Below are positions 43,703 through 52,310 of a DNA stretch of 64,000 bases, in pieces. The notes beneath the pieces were generated by a model that had not been told where the DNA came from, made no database searches, and saw nothing but the letters and a program-made list of their open reading frames with translations. Origin of the DNA: Lachnospiraceae bacterium (GTDB lineage: Bacteria; Bacillota; Clostridia; Lachnospirales; Lachnospiraceae); NCBI GenBank assembly GCA_014804385.1, contig JAAUZW010000033.1, positions 1 through 64,000 on the forward strand, written 5' to 3'. The number at the start of each line of letters is the position of its first letter. The first letter of the stretch is position 1. A program made the position numbers and the translations under genes.

Positions 43703-45720
43703 TAATCTTCCTCCGGTATCAGACGGATAATCTCCTTAAACGGCATCAGCATCTTATCGCATTCCTGCGCTCTGTGATTTTCCAGAATCATAGTCGCCGC
43801 CTGCTGAATGGCAGGAACCGTCGCTCTGAGTAACTGATTGGCATAAATCACAACGTTAACGCCCCGTTTTTTGAATTCTTCCTCCGTGACAGAATTAAAG
43901 CTAGTCGGCACCACCACCAGATAAGCATATTTCTCTCTGGCGCGGAATTTCTCCACAAACTCAAATATCTCATCAGGATCCTTTTTCCTGCTGTGGATCA
44001 TGATCGCGTCAGCGCCCGCTTCACAGAACGCAAACGCCCTATCCAAAGCATCCTGCATCCCCTGCTCTAAGATCAAGCTCTCTATTCTGGCACAGATCAT
44101 AAACTCCTGGGTCTTCTGCGCCTTCTTCCCGGCACGAATCTTTTCGCAGAAATGTTCTATATCATCCTGCTGCTGTGACACTTCCGTGCCAAACAGACTA
44201 TTGCGCTTTAACCCAATCTTATCCTCAATAATGATCATCGACACGCCGAGACGTTCCAGTGTCCTGACTGTATACACAAAATGTTCCGTCTTACCGCCGG
44301 TGTCCCCGTCAAAGATGATGGGTTTCGTAGTCACCTCCATCAGATCCTCTATCGTGCGGAAGCGGCTGGTCATATCCACCAGTTCAATATCCGGTTTCCC
44401 CTTGACCGTGGAATCACAAAGACTCGACAGCCACATGGCGTCAAACTGACGGGCGCAGCCATCCTGCCAGACTACCGTGTTTTCCACCACCAATCCCGTC
44501 AGCCCATCGTGAGCCTCCATGACCGTCACGAGCCCCTTCATTTTCAGTTCTTTTCTCAGCCGTCCTCTGCGGATATCGGGCATAGCCACAGCTGCCCTTG
44601 TCCTCGCATCCAGCTCTTTATATTTTTCATCCTCCGCATAGGGAAATTCCACCAATTTCCCGCCATAGGAAGCCAAAACAGAGGCCGCCTCATCCCGGAT
44701 CGGTTTCTGAAAACCTTTCCGCCAGTCGTCCCCGTGTACCACATAAGCGGGCTTATATTTCTCCAGATTTTCACGATACGATAGTGTCTCCTGTTTCACA
44801 ACACGGTAAACGTTTGCGATATTCTCAAACAGCGCTTTCCGCTCTGAAAAAGGTACAAGCGGGAACCGTTTGAAAGAGGCAACCGCCTCATCCGAGAGAA
44901 CACCTACGATCACTTTCCCCATTCTCCCGGCCCGGCGGATCAATTCTATATGACCCGAGTGTAAGATATCCGTGCTAAAGCACATATAAACCGTCCTGCG
45001 CTCCACTTCCTCCAGTCTGTTGCTCACGATCGCAAGATCCTGCGCATCATCGATCTCCGCGCACAGCATATCTTCCACATCCATCGGCACAATGTTGCAT
45101 TTGCTCGTTACAAGGTTAAGCGCATTCTCCGCGTAGCATTTTCTTTTCTGCTCATCACCGCTCTCACAGAATTCCACTATCTTTTCCAGCCAGATCTTCC
45201 AATCCTGCCGGTTTAACTTATAAAGTGGCTGTGCCGCCATGGCATTCTGGAACAGATCGACCCCCACCCCAGTAATATGTCCACCCTGCACCACCGCCTT
45301 AAAATCCTTTGCCGGAAGCGGCAGGGTACTGCTGACTGTCATGCAGCTTAACTCACACGCCATCACCCTGTCAAGCACCTGATTTTCAAACACAAGGTCA
45401 CCGTGCATCAATATCAGGTCGTCATCCAGAAACTCACGGGCCAGATAAATACTGTAAATATAATTGGTCTCCCGGTAGACCGGATTCTTCACATACGTGA
45501 TGGAAAGCGGCATCTGCAGACTCTGACAATACTTCACGAGAGTATCATCAAACAATCCCGTTGTGATCACCACTTCCTCTATGCCGGCCTCCATGACCAT
45601 CCTCAGCTGTCTGGACAGAATGGTCTCCCTGGAACTGATCTCCGTCATACATTTGGGCTGCTCTGCCGTCAATACCCCCATGCGGCTGCCTAATCCTGAA
45701 TTTAAAATCAACGCTTTCAT
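43702..45720 (-). CDS. Trifunctional nucleotidyltransferase / cytidylyltransferase / PEP mutase
   Basis: Three domains follow one another in 672 residues. Residues 1-235: a LicC/PntC-like nucleotidyltransferase (LNSGLGSRM, QPKCMTEI, LMHGDLVFE). Residues 243-380: a TagD-like cytidylyltransferase with HSGH at 254-257 and VHGDDWRKG near 328. Residues 390-672: phosphoenolpyruvate mutase with the diagnostic EDKIGLKRNS (EDKxxxxxNS; EDK at 499-501) and FDGDTGG near 470. PEP mutase makes the carbon-phosphorus bond. The middle-plus-last pairing equals Fom1, whose cytidylyltransferase makes CMP-hydroxyethylphosphonate; the extra N-terminal nucleotidyltransferase is not in Fom1. It overlaps the LicD gene upstream by four bases. 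Confidence 0.92.
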   Translation of the reverse strand: MKALILNSGLGSRMGVLTAEQPKCMTEISSRETILSRQLRMVMEAGIEEVVITTGLFDDTLVKYCQSLQMPLSITYVKNPVYRETNYIYSIYLAREFLDDDLILMHGDLVFENQVLDRVMACELSCMTVSSTLPLPAKDFKAVVQGGHITGVGVDLFQNAMAAQPLYKLNRQDWKIWLEKIVEFCESGDEQKRKCYAENALNLVTSKCNIVPMDVEDMLCAEIDDAQDLAIVSNRLEEVERRTVYMCFSTDILHSGHIELIRRAGRMGKVIVGVLSDEAVASFKRFPLVPFSERKALFENIANVYRVVKQETLSYRENLEKYKPAYVVHGDDWRKGFQKPIRDEAASVLASYGGKLVEFPYAEDEKYKELDARTRAAVAMPDIRRGRLRKELKMKGLVTVMEAHDGLTGLVVENTVVWQDGCARQFDAMWLSSLCDSTVKGKPDIELVDMTSRFRTIEDLMEVTTKPIIFDGDTGGKTEHFVYTVRTLERLGVSMIIIEDKIGLKRNSLFGTEVSQQQDDIEHFCEKIRAGKKAQKTQEFMICARIESLILEQGMQDALDRAFAFCEAGADAIMIHSRKKDPDEIFEFVEKFRAREKYAYLVVVPTSFNSVTEEEFKKRGVNVVIYANQLLRATVPAIQQAATMILENHRAQECDKMLMPFKEIIRLIPEED

Positions 45721-46613
45721 TTTTCATCCTGCCTTTCGCCGTTTTCCGCCCGGTCCAGCCTTGTCAAATACTCCTTATAGGAGATTTCCGTATCAAATAT
45801 GAGCCCGGTATGTATTGCTGTCCCGATCTCATATCTTTTCCAGGCACCGTAAGTGCTTCTCAGAATGTTGCGGTACCCCTTGGGCACACGAATCTGCAGA
45901 TTCTCATACGGCATCCATTCCGTTTCTTCGTAATCACTGACATTCCTGATTCCATAGCTGCTGCCCCTGTAGAAAGAGAGCATGGCGATCTTCTTACTGC
46001 CCGATCCGTTATATCGGCAAATGTGCTCCTCGAATTCCTGAAAGTACGGGTTGACGCTCTTCGGATCCGTTTTGAGCACCTGGTCTGCATATTTTAAACT
46101 CTTCTTCCACAGATCCCGCAGTCTGCTGACAAATTCCAACCCTTCTGCCGCCGGCGGCAATTCATCCAACGGAAAAATATCGATAAAGATCCCTTGATTG
46201 ACCGGCAGCCTTAAATCCAGTTCATCTTCCATTATGGCAGTGGTCTCACTGTTGCGCAGCTTGGCCGACCCCCTCCTCATACCCGCATCCGAATGCTCCG
46301 TCTGCCAGAAATAGGGGTACTTAAACTCTTCCGGCGCTATCTCGCACAGAATCCGGTAATCCTCCCGCGGCATCGTCAGATCCACGTCATCGTCCCAGGG
46401 AATGTAGCCCCCGTGCCGAACCGCCCCCAGCAAGGTCCCGCCCTCGGCATAATAGCGCAGATGATGCTTTTCACACACATTCATAAACAGCTGCAGCAGA
46501 TCCATCTGCACTGCCCATATTTTTTTCATGTCCGCGGACACGACATAACCGCCATCCCGCGTCTCTTCCTCATAAAAAGTCTCCGGCAGACTGATATGTT
46601 GTAAATTCAGCAT
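45717..46613 (-). CDS. LicD-family phosphotransferase
   Basis: LicD proteins move phosphocholine-like groups from CMP- or CDP-linked donors onto glycans. The core motif is YYAEGGTLLGAVRHGGYIPWDDDVDLTMP (Asp cluster near residues 74-77), followed by GIFIDIFPLDELP. At 298 residues it is a typical single-domain LicD. It lies immediately upstream of the PEP mutase fusion and overlaps it by four bases, so the most likely donor is CMP-hydroxyethylphosphonate. CDP-ribitol is an alternative donor because that pathway is also in the locus. Confidence 0.88.
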   Translation of the reverse strand: MLNLQHISLPETFYEEETRDGGYVVSADMKKIWAVQMDLLQLFMNVCEKHHLRYYAEGGTLLGAVRHGGYIPWDDDVDLTMPREDYRILCEIAPEEFKYPYFWQTEHSDAGMRRGSAKLRNSETTAIMEDELDLRLPVNQGIFIDIFPLDELPPAAEGLEFVSRLRDLWKKSLKYADQVLKTDPKSVNPYFQEFEEHICRYNGSGSKKIAMLSFYRGSSYGIRNVSDYEETEWMPYENLQIRVPKGYRNILRSTYGAWKRYEIGTAIHTGLIFDTEISYKEYLTRLDRAENGERQDEK

Positions 46614-46617
46614 GTTC

Positions 46618-47304
46618 TCACCTCACCACACTCCAAACATCTATAATCGGACAGTCTACGATGTCCATCAGCTCCTCCTCCAGATAGATGTAACGCGCCT
46701 GATCCGCCACCACGATAGCATCTGCGGCCCCGGACACTTCCTGCAGATTCCCCGCTCTCATTTCCATGACAATACTGGAACCGTCGATCTCCTGCTCCAG
46801 CCAGTCCGCCAGCACGCCCTCTCCATAAAACTGAATCCGCCTTAGGTCATTGCTGAGAAAATATTCCGCAAACTGTCTGCCCTGTTTCTTCCTGCGCTTC
46901 CCCCGTTCCAGAACGACAGCCTCCGCCCAGCCCGGTACCATCAGGATTCTCTCGTCAAACAGCAGCCGCGGTCCGTAAAACAACGGCATGACAATATCTT
47001 TTAGAGCTACGCCATCCCCCAGTAACTGTGTCAAAACAGCTTCCTGAATCGGCCAATCCGCCACTCCCAGCACAAAAAGATAATTCTTTTTCGGAAGCTC
47101 CCTATAAGGAATAACCGGAAACCCATGATACTCTGTTCCTTTCAATGCCTGGTTATTGTCGCAGATACACGTCGGCACAATATGCCTTTGCAGCAGTTCA
47201 TTCACTATATGTTTACCAAACATCCCTGCCCCAAATACAATTGCCTCCCTACCGTCTGTATGCACTTCATCCAAATCAAACGTTAATCCTGTCTCTATGC
47301 CCAT
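46618..47304 (-). CDS. Double Rossmann-module protein
   Basis: I find no enzyme motif in this 228-residue protein. It consists of two similar halves: residues about 18-125 (EAIVFGAGMFGKHIVNELLQ, CDNN) and about 150-228 (RRIQFYGEGVLADWLEQEID, ...AADAIVVADQARYI). Each resembles the small Rossmann-like module that is fused to many proteins of this locus. The second half is shortened. It lies four bases after LicD and four before a GT2 gene. A role in binding a nucleotide or sugar-nucleotide is possible. Confidence 0.6.
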   Translation of the reverse strand: MGIETGLTFDLDEVHTDGREAIVFGAGMFGKHIVNELLQRHIVPTCICDNNQALKGTEYHGFPVIPYRELPKKNYLFVLGVADWPIQEAVLTQLLGDGVALKDIVMPLFYGPRLLFDERILMVPGWAEAVVLERGKRRKKQGRQFAEYFLSNDLRRIQFYGEGVLADWLEQEIDGSSIVMEMRAGNLQEVSGAADAIVVADQARYIYLEEELMDIVDCPIIDVWSVVR

Positions 47305-47307
47305 ACA

Positions 47308-48528
47308 TTACCTTTCCCATGCCTTGATACAGGCATTTTTTATTGATTCCACATCATCCGGAAAGCCGTCTGACAGTCGCAAAATCTTATCATCAGGAAT
47401 CCCTTGCTCTTTTATCCATGAAGCAATCTGTTTTGATACCCGCTCATCTAACACAGCCACAACCACCTTGTCAAACTCCTTTGTGAGAAAACTGTCTATG
47501 GCATCCACCAGCACCCCCTGCGCTCTCCGATTTTGCCAATCCGCATCCACCCACGCCACGATCTCCACTTGCTGCTGCTCTAAATACTCTCTGAGCTTTT
47601 TGCCGCAATCTCCTGCCCCATAGAGAACGATCCGGTCCGAACGCTTTGCCCCACCGCTAAACGGCGCTAAAACACCTCCATTAGTGAATATGTCATCAAA
47701 AAAAGTCATATCCTTATTCCAATAATACCTTTTTACATCCAACCAGAACAGTGTTTCATAGACGTCCCAACTCTCCGTATCCATGATCCGCTGACAGCTT
47801 TCCATCCTAAGACGTATGTCCAAGAGTTTTTCCAATATTTCCCGCTTTCTGTGTGTCACAGAAGCATCCCACTGCCTGTAGTGGTAACCGCCCCGTTCTA
47901 AAAGCACCACCTTGTCCGCCCGGCTCACGGCGCCAAACACAGCCACAGAATCTTCGCTCACCAGAATCCTGTCATCTACCAGTGGCATAATTTCTGCCAG
48001 CAATTCTTTCTTAAACAGCTTTGACCACAGGCTTCTGGACAGCTCTTTCGGCGCAAACAGCCGTTCCTTTGCTACGCAGCGAAGTAGAGCTTTTCCTGTA
48101 TACACTCCGACCGGACACCCGTATTTCATCTGTCTGGTTATTTCAAGGTGCTCTAAAAAAGTAGACTGCACACAGACCATATCGATACTTTCATCCGTCA
48201 CTGCCTCTGCGAACTTTTCATAATAATCCGCATCTATCCAGTCATCCGCATCTATAAACCCCACATACTCACCCGATGCCATACGCAGCCCTGCTTTGCG
48301 TGCGCTGGTGTGCCCGCCGTTATCCTGATGAAGCAGTTTGATGCGTGAATCCTGTTCTTTGTACCGGCTGCAGATTTCAAAAGAGCGGTCTGTCGAGCCG
48401 TCATCCACCAGAATGATCTCCAATTTTTGGTATGTCTGCTTACAGATACTCTCTATACATTCCGGCAGATATGGCTCTGCATTATAAATTGGCACGATAA
48501 TACTGATCAAAGGATTTAAGCTCTCCAT
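47308..48528 (-). CDS. Family-2 glycosyltransferase with C-terminal Rossmann module
   Basis: The N-terminal GT-A domain has ISIIVPIYNAEPYLPECIES, VDDGSTDRS and the acidic FIDADDW (near residue 95), so it is an inverting GT2 enzyme using a nucleotide-sugar. After residue 295 comes a Rossmann-like module (RIVLYGAGDCGKKLREYL, VDAD). Its GT2 part is closely similar to that in the fusion at 38997-41405. The acceptor is unknown, but it presumably adds a sugar to the phosphonate glycan. Length is 406 residues; no membrane helix is seen. Confidence 0.87.
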   Translation of the reverse strand: MESLNPLISIIVPIYNAEPYLPECIESICKQTYQKLEIILVDDGSTDRSFEICSRYKEQDSRIKLLHQDNGGHTSARKAGLRMASGEYVGFIDADDWIDADYYEKFAEAVTDESIDMVCVQSTFLEHLEITRQMKYGCPVGVYTGKALLRCVAKERLFAPKELSRSLWSKLFKKELLAEIMPLVDDRILVSEDSVAVFGAVSRADKVVLLERGGYHYRQWDASVTHRKREILEKLLDIRLRMESCQRIMDTESWDVYETLFWLDVKRYYWNKDMTFFDDIFTNGGVLAPFSGGAKRSDRIVLYGAGDCGKKLREYLEQQQVEIVAWVDADWQNRRAQGVLVDAIDSFLTKEFDKVVVAVLDERVSKQIASWIKEQGIPDDKILRLSDGFPDDVESIKNACIKAWER

Positions 48529-48567
48529 GACAAATCCTTTCCTTCCCTAATAACGCCTGGTTTCTCA

Positions 48568-49044
48568 CTATACTTCGTACAGAATATCCTCCAGCGAGAT
48601 AACCGGGCAGTCTACCTTTTCAGACATCATTTCCTCGATCTCATCAAAGAACGTGATCGCCGTCACCACAATCACATCCACCGGCGCAAGCTCATCATCC
48701 GGCGTGACGATGTCCACATCCGCATAAAGCTGATCTGCATTCTTGTCAATGGCATAACTTACCGTAATATCTGTACCTTTCAGTTCATCGCACAAGCGCT
48801 CTCCCAGTTCTTTCATACCATAGACTGCCACCGTCTTATATCCATTCTTCTGAAAATACTCCGCTAATGTCTTCCCCTCCTGACGGATCCGGAGCCACTG
48901 ATCAAAAGCCGTGTAAAGCGCATAGAGTTTCTTCCCATTTGCCTGCGTCTTTTGCAGTTTCTCCGATGATTTCGTTCCCACAGCGATTCCTCCTGCCGCT
49001 GCGCCTGCCGCCATACCTAATAATGCTGAAATTCCTTTGTTCAT
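48568..49044 (-). CDS. Membrane-anchored Rossmann-module protein
   Basis: This 158-residue protein begins with a Gly/Ala-rich hydrophobic segment (GISALLGMAAGAAAGGIAVG, about residues 4-23), then a linker with FDQWLRIRQEGKTLAEYF and one Rossmann-like module (TVAVYGMKELGERLCDEL, AIDKN). It is the only copy of the module that carries its own membrane-type segment. The ATG at 49044 is preceded by GGAGAG; a longer frame to 49194 has no site. It might tether or sense a partner at the membrane. Confidence 0.6.
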   Translation of the reverse strand: MNKGISALLGMAAGAAAGGIAVGTKSSEKLQKTQANGKKLYALYTAFDQWLRIRQEGKTLAEYFQKNGYKTVAVYGMKELGERLCDELKGTDITVSYAIDKNADQLYADVDIVTPDDELAPVDVIVVTAITFFDEIEEMMSEKVDCPVISLEDILYEV

Positions 49045-49136
49045 GTTTTTCTCTCCTTTTCTCTTTTCTATATATTCGTTGACCGTTTGATCTAATTTCA
49101 CATATTGATTGATATCCTTCTCTGAATCTACCGCAA

Positions 49137-50681
49137 TTATCGCTGTTCTAACGCAAGCTCCTGCATGATCTCCTCTATTGTGATCTTCGGGCATTTCATT
49201 GTTTTGCTAAGCATGCTGCTGACCTCTGCATATTGATCTGTAACAGTCATAACAACAGCATCTACTTCCGGCATTTCCTGTTCTGGAGCGTATATCTCCA
49301 GCCCTTGAATTTTCTTGCACGCCCTGTTATTTTTATCAATACCATACACTACCCGGATATCGCTCCGCTCCAATTCATGCAACAGATGCCTCCCCAATTT
49401 TCCCATTCCATAAATTGCAATATGCTGATATCCGTATCTGTTAAAATATTGAGAGACATTAACCTCATGCTCCTTCAAATACAACCAGTCATCCAGCAGT
49501 TGATCGTGCCTTCGTAGAATCTGAAAAGCTGTTTCCTTCTCCCTCAAAATCCTTTCCACTTCTGTCTCAAAAAACGCTTCCGCGTCCTTCTTTTCTTCCA
49601 GTAAAACTCCACTGCGCTCCTCGACAACCCTTTTTACCGCTTCCAGATAGCCGTACCCATAAGTCTCATCCGGTTCCAGATACATGCCCTCTCCCCACTC
49701 ATTCCATGCATTCAGAAACACAAATTCATGATCAAGAAGCATACTTTTTCGATATAACTTTTTTAAATACTCATAAAATTTTTCCGGACAGGCCCCTTCC
49801 ATGATACTTCCCTTTTTTCCCCGCCTCGGCGTATCATCATAATCAACCAGTCCACACAGATAGGTCGTTTTACTTTGTAATCTTTTCTCCAAGATTGCTT
49901 CCCAAATTCTATCATAAGACCATCTGAGCGGTTGTTGCGTCATCCGATACTTTGTCATCACGTCTCTTTTGCTCTGCTGGGGCTGCTTTATGAAAGCCGC
50001 ATCCGTCCCCGGCAGTTGTTCCTCTTCCATTCCAATCACATAAATACCGGGCAAGCCATTCTCTTTCGCTCTTGTCTGAAAATACTGCATCATATCCCAC
50101 AGGGAAGAAATAAACAACGGCTTATAAATAAGAAAAACCGGTTTATCACTTATTTTGATATATCTGTCATCCCTAAAAAAAGGCAATAAGTATTGAAAAT
50201 GCTCCTCCCAATCCTTTTCTCGCCCATAGCATTGCCCCAGCAGCACTCCCTTTTCTTCCGGATTGCTCTGATTTTCTTCGCCCTTCAGCCAACTATCAGA
50301 ATTTCCTATGTTCGCCCATGTTCTGACCCATGTCATATTAGCCCAACAGAAACAAAACGGCATAGAAATATCTTTCCACCGCAACAGGTTCTCTGCGGGT
50401 TTTTCCAATACCTTTCGCCCCTTCGCAAACCAGTAGTGGTACATACACATCCCATCAATATGGTATTTATGCATGAGTTCCGCCTGCCATGCCATTGTAT
50501 CATATTCAAGCAGATTATAATAATTATGATCAAGCGGTACTCTAGGCTGATTATGCTCCTCGTACAGCTTATCCGCCGCCTTTACGGCAGTCCACTCCGT
50601 ATATCCCTCTCCCCACCACTGATCGTTTTCAGGAATCCTGTGAAATTGAGGAAGATACATGGCAATTGTTTTTGGTCTCAT
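49137..50681 (-). CDS. WbsX-like (GH99-like) protein with Rossmann module
   Basis: The first 365 residues match the WbsX family, found in O-antigen and capsule loci and thought to be glycosyltransferases with a GH99-like fold: KTIAMYLPQFHRIPENDQWWG, EGYTEWTAV and FLNAWNEWGEGMYLEPD are typical. After residue 405 a lead helix DDWLYLKEHEVNVSQYF introduces a Rossmann-like module (HIAIYGMGKLGRHLLHEL, GIDKN). It is one of several locus proteins carrying this module. The sugar and linkage are unknown. Confidence 0.82.
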   Translation of the reverse strand: MRPKTIAMYLPQFHRIPENDQWWGEGYTEWTAVKAADKLYEEHNQPRVPLDHNYYNLLEYDTMAWQAELMHKYHIDGMCMYHYWFAKGRKVLEKPAENLLRWKDISMPFCFCWANMTWVRTWANIGNSDSWLKGEENQSNPEEKGVLLGQCYGREKDWEEHFQYLLPFFRDDRYIKISDKPVFLIYKPLFISSLWDMMQYFQTRAKENGLPGIYVIGMEEEQLPGTDAAFIKQPQQSKRDVMTKYRMTQQPLRWSYDRIWEAILEKRLQSKTTYLCGLVDYDDTPRRGKKGSIMEGACPEKFYEYLKKLYRKSMLLDHEFVFLNAWNEWGEGMYLEPDETYGYGYLEAVKRVVEERSGVLLEEKKDAEAFFETEVERILREKETAFQILRRHDQLLDDWLYLKEHEVNVSQYFNRYGYQHIAIYGMGKLGRHLLHELERSDIRVVYGIDKNNRACKKIQGLEIYAPEQEMPEVDAVVMTVTDQYAEVSSMLSKTMKCPKITIEEIMQELALEQR

Positions 50682-50696
50682 ATGTATTTCTCCTAA

Positions 50697-52292
50697 CTAA
50701 TAAATTTTTTCCCTGGCTACTCCCATCTGCACACACATATCCGTTACTTCTCTCTTTATTCTGCCATTCCTTATCGCAACAAACAGAACGTCAAAATCAA
50801 GACTCTCTATGCACGCAGGCGCCTCTATTTCTCTTCCAAAAATGCGCGGAAACTGCTTATAATTTTGATCTGTCCACGCCACAATGTCCACCTGTGAGGC
50901 AAGGTTTTCATAAAAATATTTTCCATAGTTCCCGGCTCCATACAACAGAACCCGCTTTCCTTTCAAATATCTGCCATAAATATCAAACTCTTCATAAATG
51001 CCAGTCTCTGCGGCATAAAGCGACGTTTTTGCCCGCTCCCGCACATCACGCTCCGCCCATCCGTAATGAATATTCTGAAAATCTATCTCCCAGAGAAAAT
51101 CCTCACATTCGGCAGATTGATACAGGCTTTCCACTTCTTTCATCAAACGTTCTCTGAATTCATAAAAAATATATACTGTCTGCGCTAATGCACTTTCATC
51201 CATCAAATAAGTAAAATGATATTTCATCCTCTGACGAGCTGCCTGATTCAACGTCAACTCTTTTCCATCAAAATCAAAATAATCTAACAGATTATGCTGA
51301 CAGCCGCTGTCCATGCCGATATGATACAGTTCCATTCCCTGATCGCCGGTCAAAAACAAAAAGCTTCCGTCCGTCAGGCTGTATGCCTTATGAAAACTAT
51401 TTTCCCTAATCTTCTGAGCCGCATACGCATTTCTCGCAAATGCGTATTTTCTTTGGGGCAACAGCAAATCCTTTCGTTCCAGTTTATGCTCCGGCAAACC
51501 GAGCATCTGCATGACCAGATCCTTTATGTCTGTTGTGGAGACCAGAGCATCTATCTCTTCCGCATCAAAACGACTGTCGTAGATGAAAAGCGGCGTATGT
51601 ATCAACGATTCATAGGGTTCAATCGCATGCGTCAGACCATTATGCTTTCCATGCGCAAAAACCTCATCCCCATGATCCCCATAAAAAACGACCGTCGTGG
51701 ATTCCAGCAGTTGCTTTTGCTCCAAAAGATCCATGATATCCCCGGCCGCAGAATCCATACCCCGATATCCGCTTTCCCATCGCTCTAACCCTGTCTGTCC
51801 TTCCACATTTTCCATAAAACGGTTAAAGCTTACATTACTGATATAGTTACAAGTCCATATCGCAAAAGGACTTTCTTTTGTCATCGCTTTTTCTATTGTC
51901 TGCAGATATTGCTCATAAGATGCTACTACATCCATTTCCGTCTCATATCCGATAAAATAGTTTTCATTTCCTCCAACAAAACTCCCCGAGTCATCCTGCG
52001 GATACCCCAGCGCCCATACTTGGTATCCTTTCTTTTTTAATTCATCCAGAAACGACTCCGAACCGCAGTGCTTCTTTAGTTTCTCATTCAGGTAGCTACA
52101 TGATTCGTACTGCAACACACTCCCATATGCCAAATCAGAACATATCATTATAGTTGAGGTTGCAGTTGCAAAATATTTTGTAAAAAAAAGAGAATTATGT
52201 TCCCACTGGCGCAATGTCGGCCATAGCTGTGCATTTATTTTATAATTTGTGTAGTTAAGGCTCTCCAAATGAATCAATACCAAATTTCTCAT
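50697..52292 (-). CDS. Sulfatase-like / phosphotransferase with Rossmann module
   Basis: The N-terminal 330 residues belong to the alkaline-phosphatase superfamily (sulfatase-like): NLVLIHLESLNYTNYK, a candidate nucleophile Thr/Ser in ATATSTIMICSDL near 44-57, VVFYGDHGDEVFAHGKHNGLTH near 205. There are no transmembrane helices and no signal peptide, unlike LTA-synthase proteins, so it acts in the cytoplasm. From about residue 440 a Rossmann-like module follows (KRVLLYGAGNYGKYFYENL). It may move or cleave a phospho- or phosphono-group on the glycan precursor. Confidence 0.7.
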   Translation of the reverse strand: MRNLVLIHLESLNYTNYKINAQLWPTLRQWEHNSLFFTKYFATATSTIMICSDLAYGSVLQYESCSYLNEKLKKHCGSESFLDELKKKGYQVWALGYPQDDSGSFVGGNENYFIGYETEMDVVASYEQYLQTIEKAMTKESPFAIWTCNYISNVSFNRFMENVEGQTGLERWESGYRGMDSAAGDIMDLLEQKQLLESTTVVFYGDHGDEVFAHGKHNGLTHAIEPYESLIHTPLFIYDSRFDAEEIDALVSTTDIKDLVMQMLGLPEHKLERKDLLLPQRKYAFARNAYAAQKIRENSFHKAYSLTDGSFLFLTGDQGMELYHIGMDSGCQHNLLDYFDFDGKELTLNQAARQRMKYHFTYLMDESALAQTVYIFYEFRERLMKEVESLYQSAECEDFLWEIDFQNIHYGWAERDVRERAKTSLYAAETGIYEEFDIYGRYLKGKRVLLYGAGNYGKYFYENLASQVDIVAWTDQNYKQFPRIFGREIEAPACIESLDFDVLFVAIRNGRIKREVTDMCVQMGVAREKIY

Positions 52293-52310
52293 TTTTGCAT
52301 CCTTTTTCCA

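Noticed and set aside
41440..46613. A complete fosfomycin or other phosphonate antibiotic cluster
   Set aside because: Only the first steps are present; no Fom3-like radical SAM methylase, epoxidase or self-resistance gene is seen, and the neighbours build glycans.
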